Below the pieces are notes generated by a model. It was not told the origin of the DNA and did no database searches. It was given only the letters and a program-made list of their open reading frames with translations. A stretch of 64,000 nucleotides of DNA, from the NCBI RefSeq assembly GCF_013371465.1, contig NZ_JABWDU010000003.1, positions 248,001-312,000 on the forward strand, read 5' to 3'. Both the position numbers and the translations under genes were made by a program. The DNA is from Ensifer oleiphilus. Lineage in GTDB: Bacteria; Pseudomonadota; Alphaproteobacteria; Rhizobiales; Rhizobiaceae. Positions 34,674-44,269 of this stretch are shown here, in pieces; position 1 is the stretch's first letter, and every line of letters starts with the position of its first letter.

Positions 34674-37600
34674 TCAGAACTGCTTTGAGGCCGTCGCTCT
34701 GCCGCCAACGGATTTCTGTCCATCGCCCTCGATGTTGAAAAGCAGGCTTGCCTCAAGCATCCAGAAATCGGCGGTCTCCAGTGTCAGACCGGCGGTAAGT
34801 GAAGCAAACGCGCCCGAACCATCGAGACCGGAATAACCGCCAGTGACACCAAGTTTCGGTGTCAGCGTCGAACCGTTCTCGACCGTGAAGGATCGGGCGA
34901 TCTCAGCCCCAAGGCTCACGCGGAACTGTTCTGCGTTGAAACCATCTATGGTGAGTTCGTCGCCCGCCGCGTTGCCAACCGCATAGTCCTCGACCTCCTC
35001 GTTGAAGTAGACGGCTCTAAGTTCCGGCGTCAGGACTGTCACCTCATCGACCTGCCACTCACCTATAAGCGCGGTGTCGATCATCCATCGCGTCGTATCG
35101 AAGCCGCCGTCCCAGAAGGAAGTATCAATATCGTTGGCGGAGCCACCATAGAGCAGGCTCGTATCCCAGAACACACCCTTGCCGATCTCGAAGGAGGCAT
35201 AGGGACCAGCCAGCCAGCCGTTGCCGCTCAGCTCCGCGTCGGCGTCTGTCGGATCGGTCATCCGGTCGAAGTGGAACGACAGGCCGACCAGCGCCTTCTC
35301 CGAAAGCAGATAGTCAGCTCCCAAGCTGATCATGCCGAAGCTGCCCCACTTTCCGCCATTCTCCTCCCGATTATGTGACATCAGCGTACCGTCAATCCAA
35401 ATATTGAACGGTGAGGAATAGCTGCCGGCGACGCCGTCCGCGCTGTCACGCGCCGCTTCCATCTGTACAAGGCTGGTCGAGAAGTTGGCAGTCATGCCTT
35501 CTTCCGATGGGGTCATGCGGGCGGTAACCGGGTTGGCGGAGCTCCCCACCTGCCGGCGGTCCAGAAGGCCCGGAACCTTGATCGTCGATGAGATCATGCT
35601 CTGCCGCGTGCGGACGAAGTCGTGCACGAGACCATCAATCGCCTCTGCGACCTTGGCCGGATCGTAGCCGAGCTTGTAGGTCACGGTTCCGCTGTCTGAG
35701 GCTCCGAGCGAGCTCGTCAGCGTGAAACCGACACGTACCGTGCCCGAGAAGGCCGGGTCAGGGATGAACTTCAGATACCAGCCGAGAGGCGTGGAGCCAC
35801 TCGCCTGTGCGAACTCTCCTCTGACGATGCTCGCCGTGCCGGCATTGGCCGGCTCCACAAAAGTCCACTCGGCATCGGTGAACGGCCCGCCAGTGGAACC
35901 GTGTTCCAGATTGACATTGGCGGGCGTTCCGCCGGCCGCAACGACGATCGTTTTGTCGGTGACGGTGACGATGCGTTCTTTCACATTGAGGGTGTAACGC
36001 GCCGCTCCGGTCGCACCGGCGCCGTCGCGCACCCCGATGGTGAAACTGTATTCCTTCACTTCTGCGTTTACATCCAGCGGGCCCGTCAGTTCCCCAGTTG
36101 AGGTGTTGAGAACCATGCCCGCCGGCAATTCGCCCGAGCCGAGACTGTAGGTCAGCGTGCCGGTTCCGCCTGTCGCGGAAATCTGCTGGCTGTAATCCTC
36201 GGCAGGCATGGCCTCTGCCAACGCGCCTCCCGCTGGCGAAAAGGAGAAAGTCACCACAGGCTTTACAGCCACTGTGTAGCTCGCTGCAGCGCGATTGGGC
36301 GGGACAGCGCTGTCCGTCGCCGTGATCGTGAAGCTGAAGCTTCCAGCCGTGATCGTGGTTCCACTTATCGCGCCCGTTGCAGGATCGAGTGTCAATCCGG
36401 ACGGAAGCGTTCCCGAAGTGACCGCATAGGCAATCGGGGTCGTGCTACCGGAAGCGATCGCAGTTATTGATTGGCTATAGGCTGTTTCGGCCCTTCCGTC
36501 AGGCAGAGCCCCTCCCGCGGGGGAGAAGACGAACGTTGGGGCTGCAACTGTTACGTTGACGGCCGCCGAGGTCGCAGCTGCATGATTGGTATCGCCGGTA
36601 TATTCGGCGGTAATGGAATGTGGACCGAGACTGAGCGCAGAGGTGACAAAAGTCGCCGCCGTGCCGGTGATCGTGCCGGTTCCCAACGTGGCGGCGCCAT
36701 CCTTGAAGGTGACAGTGCCGGTGGGTGATGCGCCGCCCGCCAAGGTGGCGGTAAAGGTAACCGGTGAACCGCGCACAGGATTGCTATTGGAAGCTGAGAC
36801 GGAGATCGTCGGGATAACCTGGCCGACTGTGACGGTGACGACCGCCGAGGCTGCAGCCGTATTGTTGCTGTCGCCGGCATATTCGGCGGTAATGGAATGC
36901 GGGCCGAGGGTGAGCGCCGAGGTAACAAAGGTCGCCGCGGTGCCGGTGATCGTGCCGATCCCCAGCGTGGCGGCGCCGTCCTTGAAGGTGACGACCCCGG
37001 TTGGCGATGCGCCACCCGCCAGCGTGGCAGTGAAGGTAACCGGCGCACCGAGTACAGGATTGCTGTCGGAAGCCGAAACGGAGATCGTGGGGAGACCGGG
37101 CGCCGCGTCATCATTGACAATGGTGCCGATAGCCTGGTGGTCGAGGACCGTCGCACCGGAGACATTCGCGACATTGACGAAGAAGGTTTCGTTCGGCTCG
37201 AGGTCGGTATCCCCGTTGACGATCACTGTAAACGTCGCGCTGGTGCTGCCGGCGGCAATGCTCAGGCTAGTCGAAGACTTGGCTGCATAATCGCCAGAGG
37301 CGCTCGCCGTGCCGTCCGCCGTGGAAACATCAAACGTCACTCCGCCTGCGCCGGCCGGTTTGTCCAGCGATACGGTGAAGTTGAAATTCGTGGTGCCGGC
37401 ATTGCCCTCCGACTGGCTGATATCGGCTATCGACAACTGCGGCGCCATGGTGATCACGATCTCATAATCGGCTGAAGAGGCGCCGCCCGCCATACCTGCG
37501 GCCCAGACCGTAAAGGGGAAGGTACCGGCCACCGTCGGCGTGCCGCTGATGGCGCCGGTCGCCGAGTTGATTGACAGCCCAGTCGGTAGGCTTGTGGCGG

Positions 37601-39449
37601 AATAATACATCGCCCCACTGCCGCCCGTAGCTGAGATCGAGGTGTCGCTGTAAGGCGCGCCAACCTCCCCGGCCGTCAGTGTCGTGCCGTCTGCGGGCAC
37701 GAGAACGACGGCGGGTGCGGCGATGGTAATGTTCACGAAAGTTTGGAAACTATAGGGGCCGGCTGCACCCGTCGAGCTGTCCGTGACCTTCACTGCGAAG
37801 AGGAAGTAGCCGCTCTGGGTGGGCGTTCCTGCCACCGCACCGGTCGCGGTGTTGAAGGTCATACCGTTTGGCAGCATGGGCGCAAACTCGAACGTGTAAG
37901 GCCCGGTCCCGCCGGTGGCGACAATGGTTTGCGTGGGGTAGGCAACGCCGAAGGCCCCCGCTGGAAGGGTCGTCGGGGAGAGCGAGATGGTCGGCGCGGT
38001 GACCGTGAGGGTGTAGTCCCGCGTACCGGTGCCGCCATTCGCGTCGGTCGCCGTCACCGTAATCGTAGGGAAGCTGCCACCCGCCGTTGGCGTGCCGCTG
38101 AGGACGCCGGCGGTCGAAAGGGTCATGCCCGCGGGAAGCGCCCCATTCGTCACGGCGAATGTATAAGGCCCCGTGCCGCCGGTGGCGGAGAACGAAACGG
38201 AGCCGTACGCCGCCCCCACTTTGGGGTTGGGCAGGCTCGAAGGTGTCAGGGAGATCGTCGGCGTGGCTACGGTAACTGTGACGGCGTTGGAGGTGGCGGC
38301 TGAGTTGTTGGCATCGCCTGCATATTCGGCCGTAATGGAATGCGCGCCGCTGGTCAGGGCCGAGGTGGAGTAGATTGCGGTGGCGCCGGAAATGGTGCCG
38401 GTGCCCAGCGTAGTGGCGCCATCCTTGAAAGTGACGGTTCCGCTCGGCGACGCGCCACCACCCAGCGTGGCGGTGAAGGTCACCGACGCGCCAAGCGCCG
38501 GACTGCTCTCGGAGGCCGAGACGGTGACAGTCGGTGCGGCTGGGCTTACTGTGTGCACCATGCCGCCGGTGAAACCCGCGAGCATAGCGTTGCCTGCCCC
38601 GTCGGCGATGTCCGTGCCACTAATTGTGTAGAGCCGGATTGTGCCCGTTCCGGCAATCCCACTCACCGTTACGTTGACCGAAGAGCCGCTTGCTGCCGAG
38701 ACGCTCGCTATCGTCCCGGCGGCAGTTCCAGTTGTCGAGAGGCTGAAATCATCCGTGCTCACATTGGAAACGGCTTTGGAAAATGCCACCGCAAACACAA
38801 CGCTTGCATCCGTGGGCTGAGCTCCGGCGTCGGGGGTTGTGGAATTTACGACTGGCCGAACGCCATCGACCAGAATGCCGACGGTCGACCCCACATTGTT
38901 CAGGACGAGATTGGCAACGCTGCCCGAATCGAGGATTGACCCACCGTTGAGTTGCAGTGACCCAAGGGAAATTCCGTTAGCATCCAGATCGCCCTCAGCT
39001 ATCGTATAGCGAAAAGTGAGTGTCGTGCCCCCGCTGCCGGAAGAATAGTCGGCATTGCGAGACTGCGAGCCAATCGTCAGGCCGAGCCGGGGCGTCCCTG
39101 TGACCGTAACGGCGCTGCTGAAGGTCACGCCGAAGTCGAGGTGCTGACCGATTGCATAGGTTCCGTTAGCCGGAACGGCGACGCTGGCGACCGTCGGATT
39201 AGACGCGAATGCTTGCGAGGCCATGGCTGGCATGGAGGCAACAACCAGAAGGGGCAGCAAGAGCAATCGGCGCAACGCGCGGCCCACCCAGGCCTTCCTA
39301 TTCAGACAATGAGAATGCTCGGAAAGACAATCTCTACCGCCAAGGCCGACCGACGAAGGCGTAGCGAGCGTCAAATGAAGAACCTTGATCGCGTTGCGTG
39401 CATGCCGACTGGCGCCTATCAATGACTGAAAAATCTTGGCTATATTCAT
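34674..39449 (-). CDS. giant Ig-repeat autotransporter-like surface protein
   Basis: The ATG at 39449 (GGTAGGA about ten bases upstream) gives 1591 residues. A long basic N region leads to the signal core LLLLPLLVVASMPAMASQAFA. The passenger contains a Big-like/SwmB-type start, three Ig-like group-3 repeats (VTFTATLxGGASPxGTVTFKDGA type), five putative-Ig (He_PIG) repeats with ATGGTGPYTF and GxLPxGL motifs, and one Calx-beta domain (LSIADISQSEGNAGTTNF to GTIVNDD). The last 270 or so residues form an autotransporter beta-barrel (SFGMISLGADYLLSEKALVG onward) ending in phenylalanine. It should be a type V-secreted adhesin-like protein. It is monocistronic, between an IS relic and a gene-poor gap. 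Confidence 0.88.
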   Translation of the reverse strand: MNIAKIFQSLIGASRHARNAIKVLHLTLATPSSVGLGGRDCLSEHSHCLNRKAWVGRALRRLLLLPLLVVASMPAMASQAFASNPTVASVAVPANGTYAIGQHLDFGVTFSSAVTVTGTPRLGLTIGSQSRNADYSSGSGGTTLTFRYTIAEGDLDANGISLGSLQLNGGSILDSGSVANLVLNNVGSTVGILVDGVRPVVNSTTPDAGAQPTDASVVFAVAFSKAVSNVSTDDFSLSTTGTAAGTIASVSAASGSSVNVTVSGIAGTGTIRLYTISGTDIADGAGNAMLAGFTGGMVHTVSPAAPTVTVSASESSPALGASVTFTATLGGGASPSGTVTFKDGATTLGTGTISGATAIYSTSALTSGAHSITAEYAGDANNSAATSNAVTVTVATPTISLTPSSLPNPKVGAAYGSVSFSATGGTGPYTFAVTNGALPAGMTLSTAGVLSGTPTAGGSFPTITVTATDANGGTGTRDYTLTVTAPTISLSPTTLPAGAFGVAYPTQTIVATGGTGPYTFEFAPMLPNGMTFNTATGAVAGTPTQSGYFLFAVKVTDSSTGAAGPYSFQTFVNITIAAPAVVLVPADGTTLTAGEVGAPYSDTSISATGGSGAMYYSATSLPTGLSINSATGAISGTPTVAGTFPFTVWAAGMAGGASSADYEIVITMAPQLSIADISQSEGNAGTTNFNFTVSLDKPAGAGGVTFDVSTADGTASASGDYAAKSSTSLSIAAGSTSATFTVIVNGDTDLEPNETFFVNVANVSGATVLDHQAIGTIVNDDAAPGLPTISVSASDSNPVLGAPVTFTATLAGGASPTGVVTFKDGAATLGIGTITGTAATFVTSALTLGPHSITAEYAGDSNNTAAASAVVTVTVGQVIPTISVSASNSNPVRGSPVTFTATLAGGASPTGTVTFKDGAATLGTGTITGTAATFVTSALSLGPHSITAEYTGDTNHAAATSAAVNVTVAAPTFVFSPAGGALPDGRAETAYSQSITAIASGSTTPIAYAVTSGTLPSGLTLDPATGAISGTTITAGSFSFTITATDSAVPPNRAAASYTVAVKPVVTFSFSPAGGALAEAMPAEDYSQQISATGGTGTLTYSLGSGELPAGMVLNTSTGELTGPLDVNAEVKEYSFTIGVRDGAGATGAARYTLNVKERIVTVTDKTIVVAAGGTPANVNLEHGSTGGPFTDAEWTFVEPANAGTASIVRGEFAQASGSTPLGWYLKFIPDPAFSGTVRVGFTLTSSLGASDSGTVTYKLGYDPAKVAEAIDGLVHDFVRTRQSMISSTIKVPGLLDRRQVGSSANPVTARMTPSEEGMTANFSTSLVQMEAARDSADGVAGSYSSPFNIWIDGTLMSHNREENGGKWGSFGMISLGADYLLSEKALVGLSFHFDRMTDPTDADAELSGNGWLAGPYASFEIGKGVFWDTSLLYGGSANDIDTSFWDGGFDTTRWMIDTALIGEWQVDEVTVLTPELRAVYFNEEVEDYAVGNAAGDELTIDGFNAEQFRVSLGAEIARSFTVENGSTLTPKLGVTGGYSGLDGSGAFASLTAGLTLETADFWMLEASLLFNIEGDGQKSVGGRATASKQF
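36546..37092 (-). repeat. tandem Ig-like repeat pair with high nucleotide identity
   Basis: Two about 270-bp units (about 36822-37092 and 36546-36812) encode nearly the same 88-residue domain. Both contain SNPV, VTFTATLAGGASPTG, VTFKDGAATLG, GTITGTAATFVTSAL and LGPHSITAEY with few substitutions. A third, more diverged unit lies at about 38272-38538. This indicates recent intragenic duplication within the autotransporter gene. Confidence 0.8.
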
Positions 39450-40330
39450 AGAATTGTGTCCTACCCCAGCGATGACACCCATTAAACGATAGCGCCGCCG
39501 TCTTCCCCCGCCTGTCGCGCCGTTCATTGCTTTCAAAGCCCTGAAACGACAGAATCTTTCTTGCAGGATTTTTTTCTTCAAAGAAAGCGCGAAATGCCCG
39601 TCCACGTTGAAGAATTGAGGTCACGTTCGATCGGAGATAGTCGGCGCGGCGCCGGTTTTCCTGCGTGGCCTGGCGCTACTTGTGCAAAAAACGCAACCAC
39701 GTCGGCCAACGTCAACCTCGCCATCTGAGCCATCTGAGCCGCGCTCAGCTCCAGGTGCAATATACCTCGGGGGAACACTTGTTCTGGGGAACGAGAAATG
39801 GCGAGCAGCGGTCGGCATTGAAAGTGAGCCTTTCAATGCCATGCGGAGTTGCGTCAATCTCGAGCGACGAGGACGGTGTCAATAGTTCGATAAGCTCGCA
39901 GCGTACACCGTAGACAAAACGGAGTCGAAAGGCGCGAACGGGTTATGGACACCCGAGATCATCCAGGGTGCCCGGCTCTTTTTGCCTGATAGTCGTGGGT
40001 TGCCGAAGCTGTATGTTCACACGTAACACCGCAAGATGTTTTGTCCTGCACAAGGAAACCCTTCGCATCGATGAACGCACCATCTGTCGCGAGGTGTTCT
40101 ACAACGTACTCACCCAGGATGGCGCAAGTCCGCCGCAGTACACCTCAAACGTGTCTAGCGACGCTAATCACCCAGCAATCCGCATCCCGGAAACGGTTCA
40201 CAGATGCAGCAGCTCGCTTCTGCCTGTAATATCAGAACACGTGCTTTCAGGGACGAAACAATGGTGCCCAAAGCCAAAGCGAGCCTGTCATCCATGCCTC
40301 CGACCCATGCGAACAGACATGCAGCGGCAT
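39450..40330. other. 880-bp gene-poor region upstream of the autotransporter gene
   Basis: I see no supported gene here. Several short frames exist on both strands but they lack ribosome-binding sites, domain motifs and consistent codon bias. The region must include the autotransporter promoter near 39450-39620. No clear operator or repeat was found by eye. Confidence 0.45.
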
Positions 40331-41017
40331 CTAACGGGTGGCCTGGGCTAGAAGTATGCGCCGAAGCGCCTCGGCCCCGCGCTCACAATCGACCCAGGCG
40401 ACCTGCCAATCCAGGATTGCGTCGCGGTCGATACCGACGAGCGCGCTTTCCGTCAACTCAAGCGCCATCGACACGTTGTGACCGGTCAAAGCGTCCAGCG
40501 CCCGATTGATCAAGCGTCTCCAGATCTGCCTCTCCGCAGAGGGCTCCATGCCAAGTAAATCGGCCACCGCGGCCGCCCGTTCAAGGTAGTGAGCAGCCTC
40601 CCCCACAGCGGAATGGCTTTCGCGAAATGCGCGTGCCCCTCGTTCGGCGGCCTCGCGCAGGAGCGGACTGACGATGCCTCCGCCGTCAATGCTCTCGTCG
40701 CGAACTTCGGCGACACGCTCGATTCCCAACCGATGTTCGACCGCCGCATAGGGACACTCCGACCACAGGAGAGTGAACGAACCGGCGTCGTTTCCATCGG
40801 GATCGTATAGCCGGGCCAGTGCGGAAGAGGGAAGCACCTGCGCCCGGTGCCTGCCATCGATAAAGAGATCGATGGTCTCGGCGTCATCGGTCCAGCATGT
40901 GAAAGGCGGGTTTTCGGCACGACGCTTTGCTGTAGATGCGCCAAGCGCACTGCGCCTTCTCCGGTCATCCTGCGGCCGCTTAATCCACGGCTCTTGCTCG
41001 TCATCCATCTCGGACAT
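40331..41017 (-). CDS. hypothetical protein, 228 residues
   Basis: From the ATG at 41017 (AAGGAGA upstream, good spacing) the protein begins MSEMDDEQEPWIKRPQDDRR. A charged N-terminal 40 residues precede a globular domain containing DAETIDLFIDGRHRAQVLP and LWSECPYAAVEHRLGIERV. A helical C-terminal half follows with EAAHYLERAAAVADLLGM and ALDALTGHNVSMALELTESAL. No signal peptide or membrane segment. I do not recognise a named family. The strong ribosome-binding site and uninterrupted frame support a real gene. It is isolated from its neighbours. Confidence 0.65.
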   Translation of the reverse strand: MSEMDDEQEPWIKRPQDDRRRRSALGASTAKRRAENPPFTCWTDDAETIDLFIDGRHRAQVLPSSALARLYDPDGNDAGSFTLLWSECPYAAVEHRLGIERVAEVRDESIDGGGIVSPLLREAAERGARAFRESHSAVGEAAHYLERAAAVADLLGMEPSAERQIWRRLINRALDALTGHNVSMALELTESALVGIDRDAILDWQVAWVDCERGAEALRRILLAQATR

Positions 41018-41506
41018 GCCGATCTCCTTACGCCGTCGTCTCCCTACGTCAAATGAAGTCGCGGCCGATGCCGCCCGGAGGGCATCATGGACCGAATGTC
41101 GCCGACCTTCCAGTGAAAGGAACCGAGCCGTCGCCTTGCGGCGACCCCTGGAATTGGCGCGATCGCTGCCCGCGCAATCGCCGCGACAGTGACAGAAGCG
41201 TCGCGTTCCAAATCCAAACGCCAACTATCTGCGCGGATAGGCCTGCCACCTCGGCACGATTCACCTGATGGCAAAGACCGGGTTGGAACGAACAGCAAAC
41301 AAGGCGATCCCAATCTCCGCGGGCTTCTCGCCGTCGGGCGGATGCGGTACCTCGCTTCGGCGGCAATGCCAAAGTGGCAACGAGGCGTTGGTCGCCGCAC
41401 TGGCATGATATTGAAGCCCGTCGGCTTCGGGCCTCAGCAAAAAGCGAGCGTACGAAGGCGCCGGCAGCAGGCAATGCCATCTACGCCCTTCGGCGTCCGC
41501 GTAGGC
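41018..41506. other. intergenic region without recognised gene
   Basis: Frames in this 489-bp stretch are Arg/Ala/Pro-rich and overlap on both strands, as expected of non-coding high-GC DNA. I see no ribosome-binding site, domain or repeat. It lies downstream of cutC and upstream of the hypothetical gene at 40331-41017, both on the minus strand. Confidence 0.4.
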
Positions 41507-42238
41507 CTAGGTCGGGAGGAGGGCCGTCTTCATCGCGCGGACGATGCCCGGTTCGGTGCGCTTCAGCCGTGGTGAAACGAACCCGAGTTGCAACGCCTTG
41601 CCCCCGGCCACGGCAGAAGCGACCGAGCAGGACGAGTGGATTTCGCTAAGGGGCAGCCCCGCACGGATGGCGCCAACCGTTTCGAGATTGACCCCGGATC
41701 CCGGCATGATCGTGATCCTATCACCGGCATGTGCGAAGTAGGCTGCCAAGGTATCGATCCCCGTGAGCGCGGTCGTCTCTCCGCCAGAGCTCAAGATACG
41801 TTCGAAGCCGAGTTCGACGGCAAGTTCGATGGCCGCGGCGAAGTCTGCCCCGGCAAGATCGAAGGCACGATGCAATGTCATCCCCAAGCCTTGCGCGTGA
41901 TCGGCAAGGCGCGTGAGTACATCACGGTCGAGCGCACCATCGATATAGTTGGCGCCAAGCACGACGCCCTGGAGCCCGGCAGCGCGCACCGCATCGATAT
42001 CGCCGAGAAGCGCAGCCATGTCGCGGTCGCCATAGACGAAATCGCCAGGTCGCGGCCGGATCATGGCATAGACCGGTATTGGCGCACTGGCCGCGAGAGC
42101 CATCAGGCCCGGCGAAGGGGTCAATCCGCCGATCTCCAATGCCGAGCACAATTCAATGCGGTCGGCGCCCCCCAAAATTGCTGCGGCGAGGCCTTCCGGG
42201 CTATCGACGCAGACTTCAAGCAGAATATTTTCAGACAT
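41507..42238 (-). CDS. cutC: CutC-family TIM-barrel protein
   Basis: The ATG at 42238 gives 243 residues starting MSENILLEVCVDSPEGLAAA. The CutC signatures GGADRIELCSALEIGGLTPSPG, VYAMIRPRPGDFVY and LTLHRAFD-like MTLHRAFDLAG are present, plus the later RILSSGGETTALTG. CutC was named for copper homeostasis, but its biochemical role is unsettled. Here it overlaps the ROK kinase stop by eight bases and sits in a sugar/glycoasparagine context, so a metabolic TIM-barrel function is at least as plausible as copper handling. Confidence 0.92.
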   Translation of the reverse strand: MSENILLEVCVDSPEGLAAAILGGADRIELCSALEIGGLTPSPGLMALAASAPIPVYAMIRPRPGDFVYGDRDMAALLGDIDAVRAAGLQGVVLGANYIDGALDRDVLTRLADHAQGLGMTLHRAFDLAGADFAAAIELAVELGFERILSSGGETTALTGIDTLAAYFAHAGDRITIMPGSGVNLETVGAIRAGLPLSEIHSSCSVASAVAGGKALQLGFVSPRLKRTEPGIVRAMKTALLPT

Positions 42239-43145
42239 TGGCGATCTCCTTGAGGCCAAGAGCGGCGGCGCCGAGAAGGCCAGGCTCGGTGGTCAGTGCC
42301 GCGCGTACCAGCAGCGGGTCGGCGGCACGGTGCAGGGTGCGCCCACGGACTTCGCGATCGAGCGCCTCGATGAGTTCCGGCACGTTCGCTAGTCCGCCGC
42401 CAACGGGCACGATGGAGGCACCGATGATGTTTAGGGTCAGCGCCAACGGCACGCTGACCAATTCGATGTAGACGTCGATGGTGCGGCTCGCCTTCGCCTC
42501 GCCGTCGCGCCAGCGGTCGATGATGTCGGTGCTCGCAAGCGCCTCCTCGCAGAGAAAGTCATGCAGCCGTTCCATGCCGCGCGCGCCGCCGACTGTGTCA
42601 AGGCAGCCCCAATGCCCACAACCGCAGGCAAAGTGTGGCACCTCGACCGGTGGTCGACCGACCCGCGTCTGCAGCGCCGTGCCATGGCCCCATTCGCCGG
42701 CATAGCCACCAGCGCCCGCAACGATGCGCCCGTCGATGACGAGCCCGCCGCCAACGCCGGTCCCGAGGATAACGCCGAAGACGTTGCGGTGACCTTTGCC
42801 GGCGCCGCCGGTTGCCTCTGCGAGCGCAAAGCAGTCCGCGTCATTGGCGATCCGTACCGGCACGCCGATGACGCGCTCGAGATCGAGGGCAATCGGCCGC
42901 CCGTCGATACAAGGAATGTTGGCGCATTTCAGGCGTCCGGAAGCCGGGTCGACGACGCCGGCGATCGATATTGAGGCCCCCAATGCGCCCTGCCCCCTCG
43001 ATGTCACACGTTCGGCGATGACGGAGGCAAAGGCGTCGAAATCATCGAGGGGCGTTGGCACGCGGTCGATGATTTCAATTTCGTCACTTGAAAGGGCGTA
43101 GGCGCTTTTTATCGTTGAACCGCCAATGTCGAAGCAGGTAATCAT
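42231..43145 (-). CDS. ROK-family sugar kinase (N-acetylglucosamine/mannosamine-type)
   Basis: The ATG at 43145 gives 304 residues, MITCFDIGGSTIKSAYAL onward. It has the phosphate-binding DIGGSTIKS, the substrate-loop NDADCFALAEA, ILGTGVGGGLVIDG and the ROK zinc motif with HFACGCGHWGCLDTVGG. ROK kinases phosphorylate glucose, N-acetylglucosamine or N-acetylmannosamine. Next to a glycosylasparaginase operon the most sensible substrate is N-acetylglucosamine released from glycoasparagine. It is divergent from the LacI gene (43225) and co-transcribed with cutC. A longer upstream frame lacks ROK similarity and was excluded. Confidence 0.9.
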   Translation of the reverse strand: MITCFDIGGSTIKSAYALSSDEIEIIDRVPTPLDDFDAFASVIAERVTSRGQGALGASISIAGVVDPASGRLKCANIPCIDGRPIALDLERVIGVPVRIANDADCFALAEATGGAGKGHRNVFGVILGTGVGGGLVIDGRIVAGAGGYAGEWGHGTALQTRVGRPPVEVPHFACGCGHWGCLDTVGGARGMERLHDFLCEEALASTDIIDRWRDGEAKASRTIDVYIELVSVPLALTLNIIGASIVPVGGGLANVPELIEALDREVRGRTLHRAADPLLVRAALTTEPGLLGAAALGLKEIANV

Positions 43146-43224
43146 CAAATCAGTTCCCGATGGAAATTCCGCTGCGGGGCATCCGACTGGGCACGCCGCA
43201 GACCGAGACTTGGGAAAGGTTACA

Positions 43225-44223
43225 ATGGAGAGTTCGCGCAAGGGACGCACGTCGCCCACCATCACCGATGTGGCCGAGCTCGCCGGCGTGTCGCGCGCCA
43301 TCGCCTCGCGCGCGCTGTCGCACGAAAGCCGTCCGGTTTCCGCCGATAAACGGGCGCGGGTGCTCGAGGCGGCCGAAAAGCTGGGTTTCAAGCCCAATCT
43401 TCTGGCGCGCAGCCTCACCACGAAGACGGTCAATCTCATCGCCGTCATCGTCAATCACATTCACGACTTCTCTGACCTCGACCTGTTCGACTTCCTGATC
43501 GGTGAGATTCAGTCGATCGGCAAGCAGGTCATCTTCGTGCGCGTCGGCTCGGTCCAACGTGCCGAGGAATTTCTGCGCAATGGCGTGGCCTATCACGTCG
43601 ATGCCGCACTCGTGTTCTCTGACTTCGCGGCGGCGGCTGACGTGCGCAAGATGTTTCGCAACGCTGCAGTCCTGATGTTGAATGGCATGCATGACGGCAC
43701 CTCTCCCTCTGTCGTGCCCAATGAAGTCATTGGCATCACCGAGGCGGTAGCGGATGCCGCTGGCAAAGGCGTTGCCACTGCCGCCATGGTGACCGGTCGC
43801 ATCTCCTCGCCTGTCGAGCAAAGCCGTATCGCCACTTACAAGTCCGAGATGAAGCGCCACGGTATCCGATTGGTTGCCGAACTGCGCGGCGACTACTCCT
43901 ATGCGAGCGGTCGTCAGATGGCGCAGTCGAGCGGCTGGACTGATGTCGATGCTGTGTTCTGCACTTCGGATGCCATGGCGATGGGCGTTATGGACGTCCA
44001 TCGTGAAGCGTTCCCGCATAACAAGCCTGCGCGCTTCCGGCTTTACGGCTTCGACAATCTATCGCTGACCGATTTCGAGGCGTATCCGATCTCGTCCATC
44101 GGCTACGACAAGAAGGCTTATGTCGGAGAGATCCTGCGATTTCTCACGCGCACCGGCGAGGTGGCCGGTGACAGGGTCGACGTAACGGTGCCGACCTTCT
44201 TCGTGTCGCGGGCAACGTCGTAA
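43225..44223 (+). CDS. LacI-family transcriptional repressor
   Basis: The ATG at 43225 (GGGAAAGG upstream) gives 332 residues, MESSRKGRTSPTITDVAELA onward. The N-terminal helix-turn-helix with hinge helix (VAELAGVSRAIASRALS, EAAEKLGFKPNLLARSL) and a periplasmic-binding-like effector domain define the LacI/GalR family. It lies between the divergent ROK-cutC unit and the convergent ABC/glycosylasparaginase operon. The 18-bp palindrome at 48102-48119 is a good candidate for its operator. Confidence 0.92.
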   Translation: MESSRKGRTSPTITDVAELAGVSRAIASRALSHESRPVSADKRARVLEAAEKLGFKPNLLARSLTTKTVNLIAVIVNHIHDFSDLDLFDFLIGEIQSIGKQVIFVRVGSVQRAEEFLRNGVAYHVDAALVFSDFAAAADVRKMFRNAAVLMLNGMHDGTSPSVVPNEVIGITEAVADAAGKGVATAAMVTGRISSPVEQSRIATYKSEMKRHGIRLVAELRGDYSYASGRQMAQSSGWTDVDAVFCTSDAMAMGVMDVHREAFPHNKPARFRLYGFDNLSLTDFEAYPISSIGYDKKAYVGEILRFLTRTGEVAGDRVDVTVPTFFVSRATS

Positions 44224-44257
44224 GAAGCGGCAGCCACGTTTCCCTGCCTGCCGCTTC
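44224..44257. terminator. bidirectional terminator between lacI and the ABC operon
   Basis: GAAGCGGCAG (44224-44233) and CTGCCGCTTC (44248-44257) are perfect 10-bp complements with a 14-nt loop. They fill the 46-bp gap between two converging genes, immediately after the LacI stop. No long U-tract on either side. Confidence 0.6.
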
Positions 44258-44269
44258 CATGTCAGTCGC

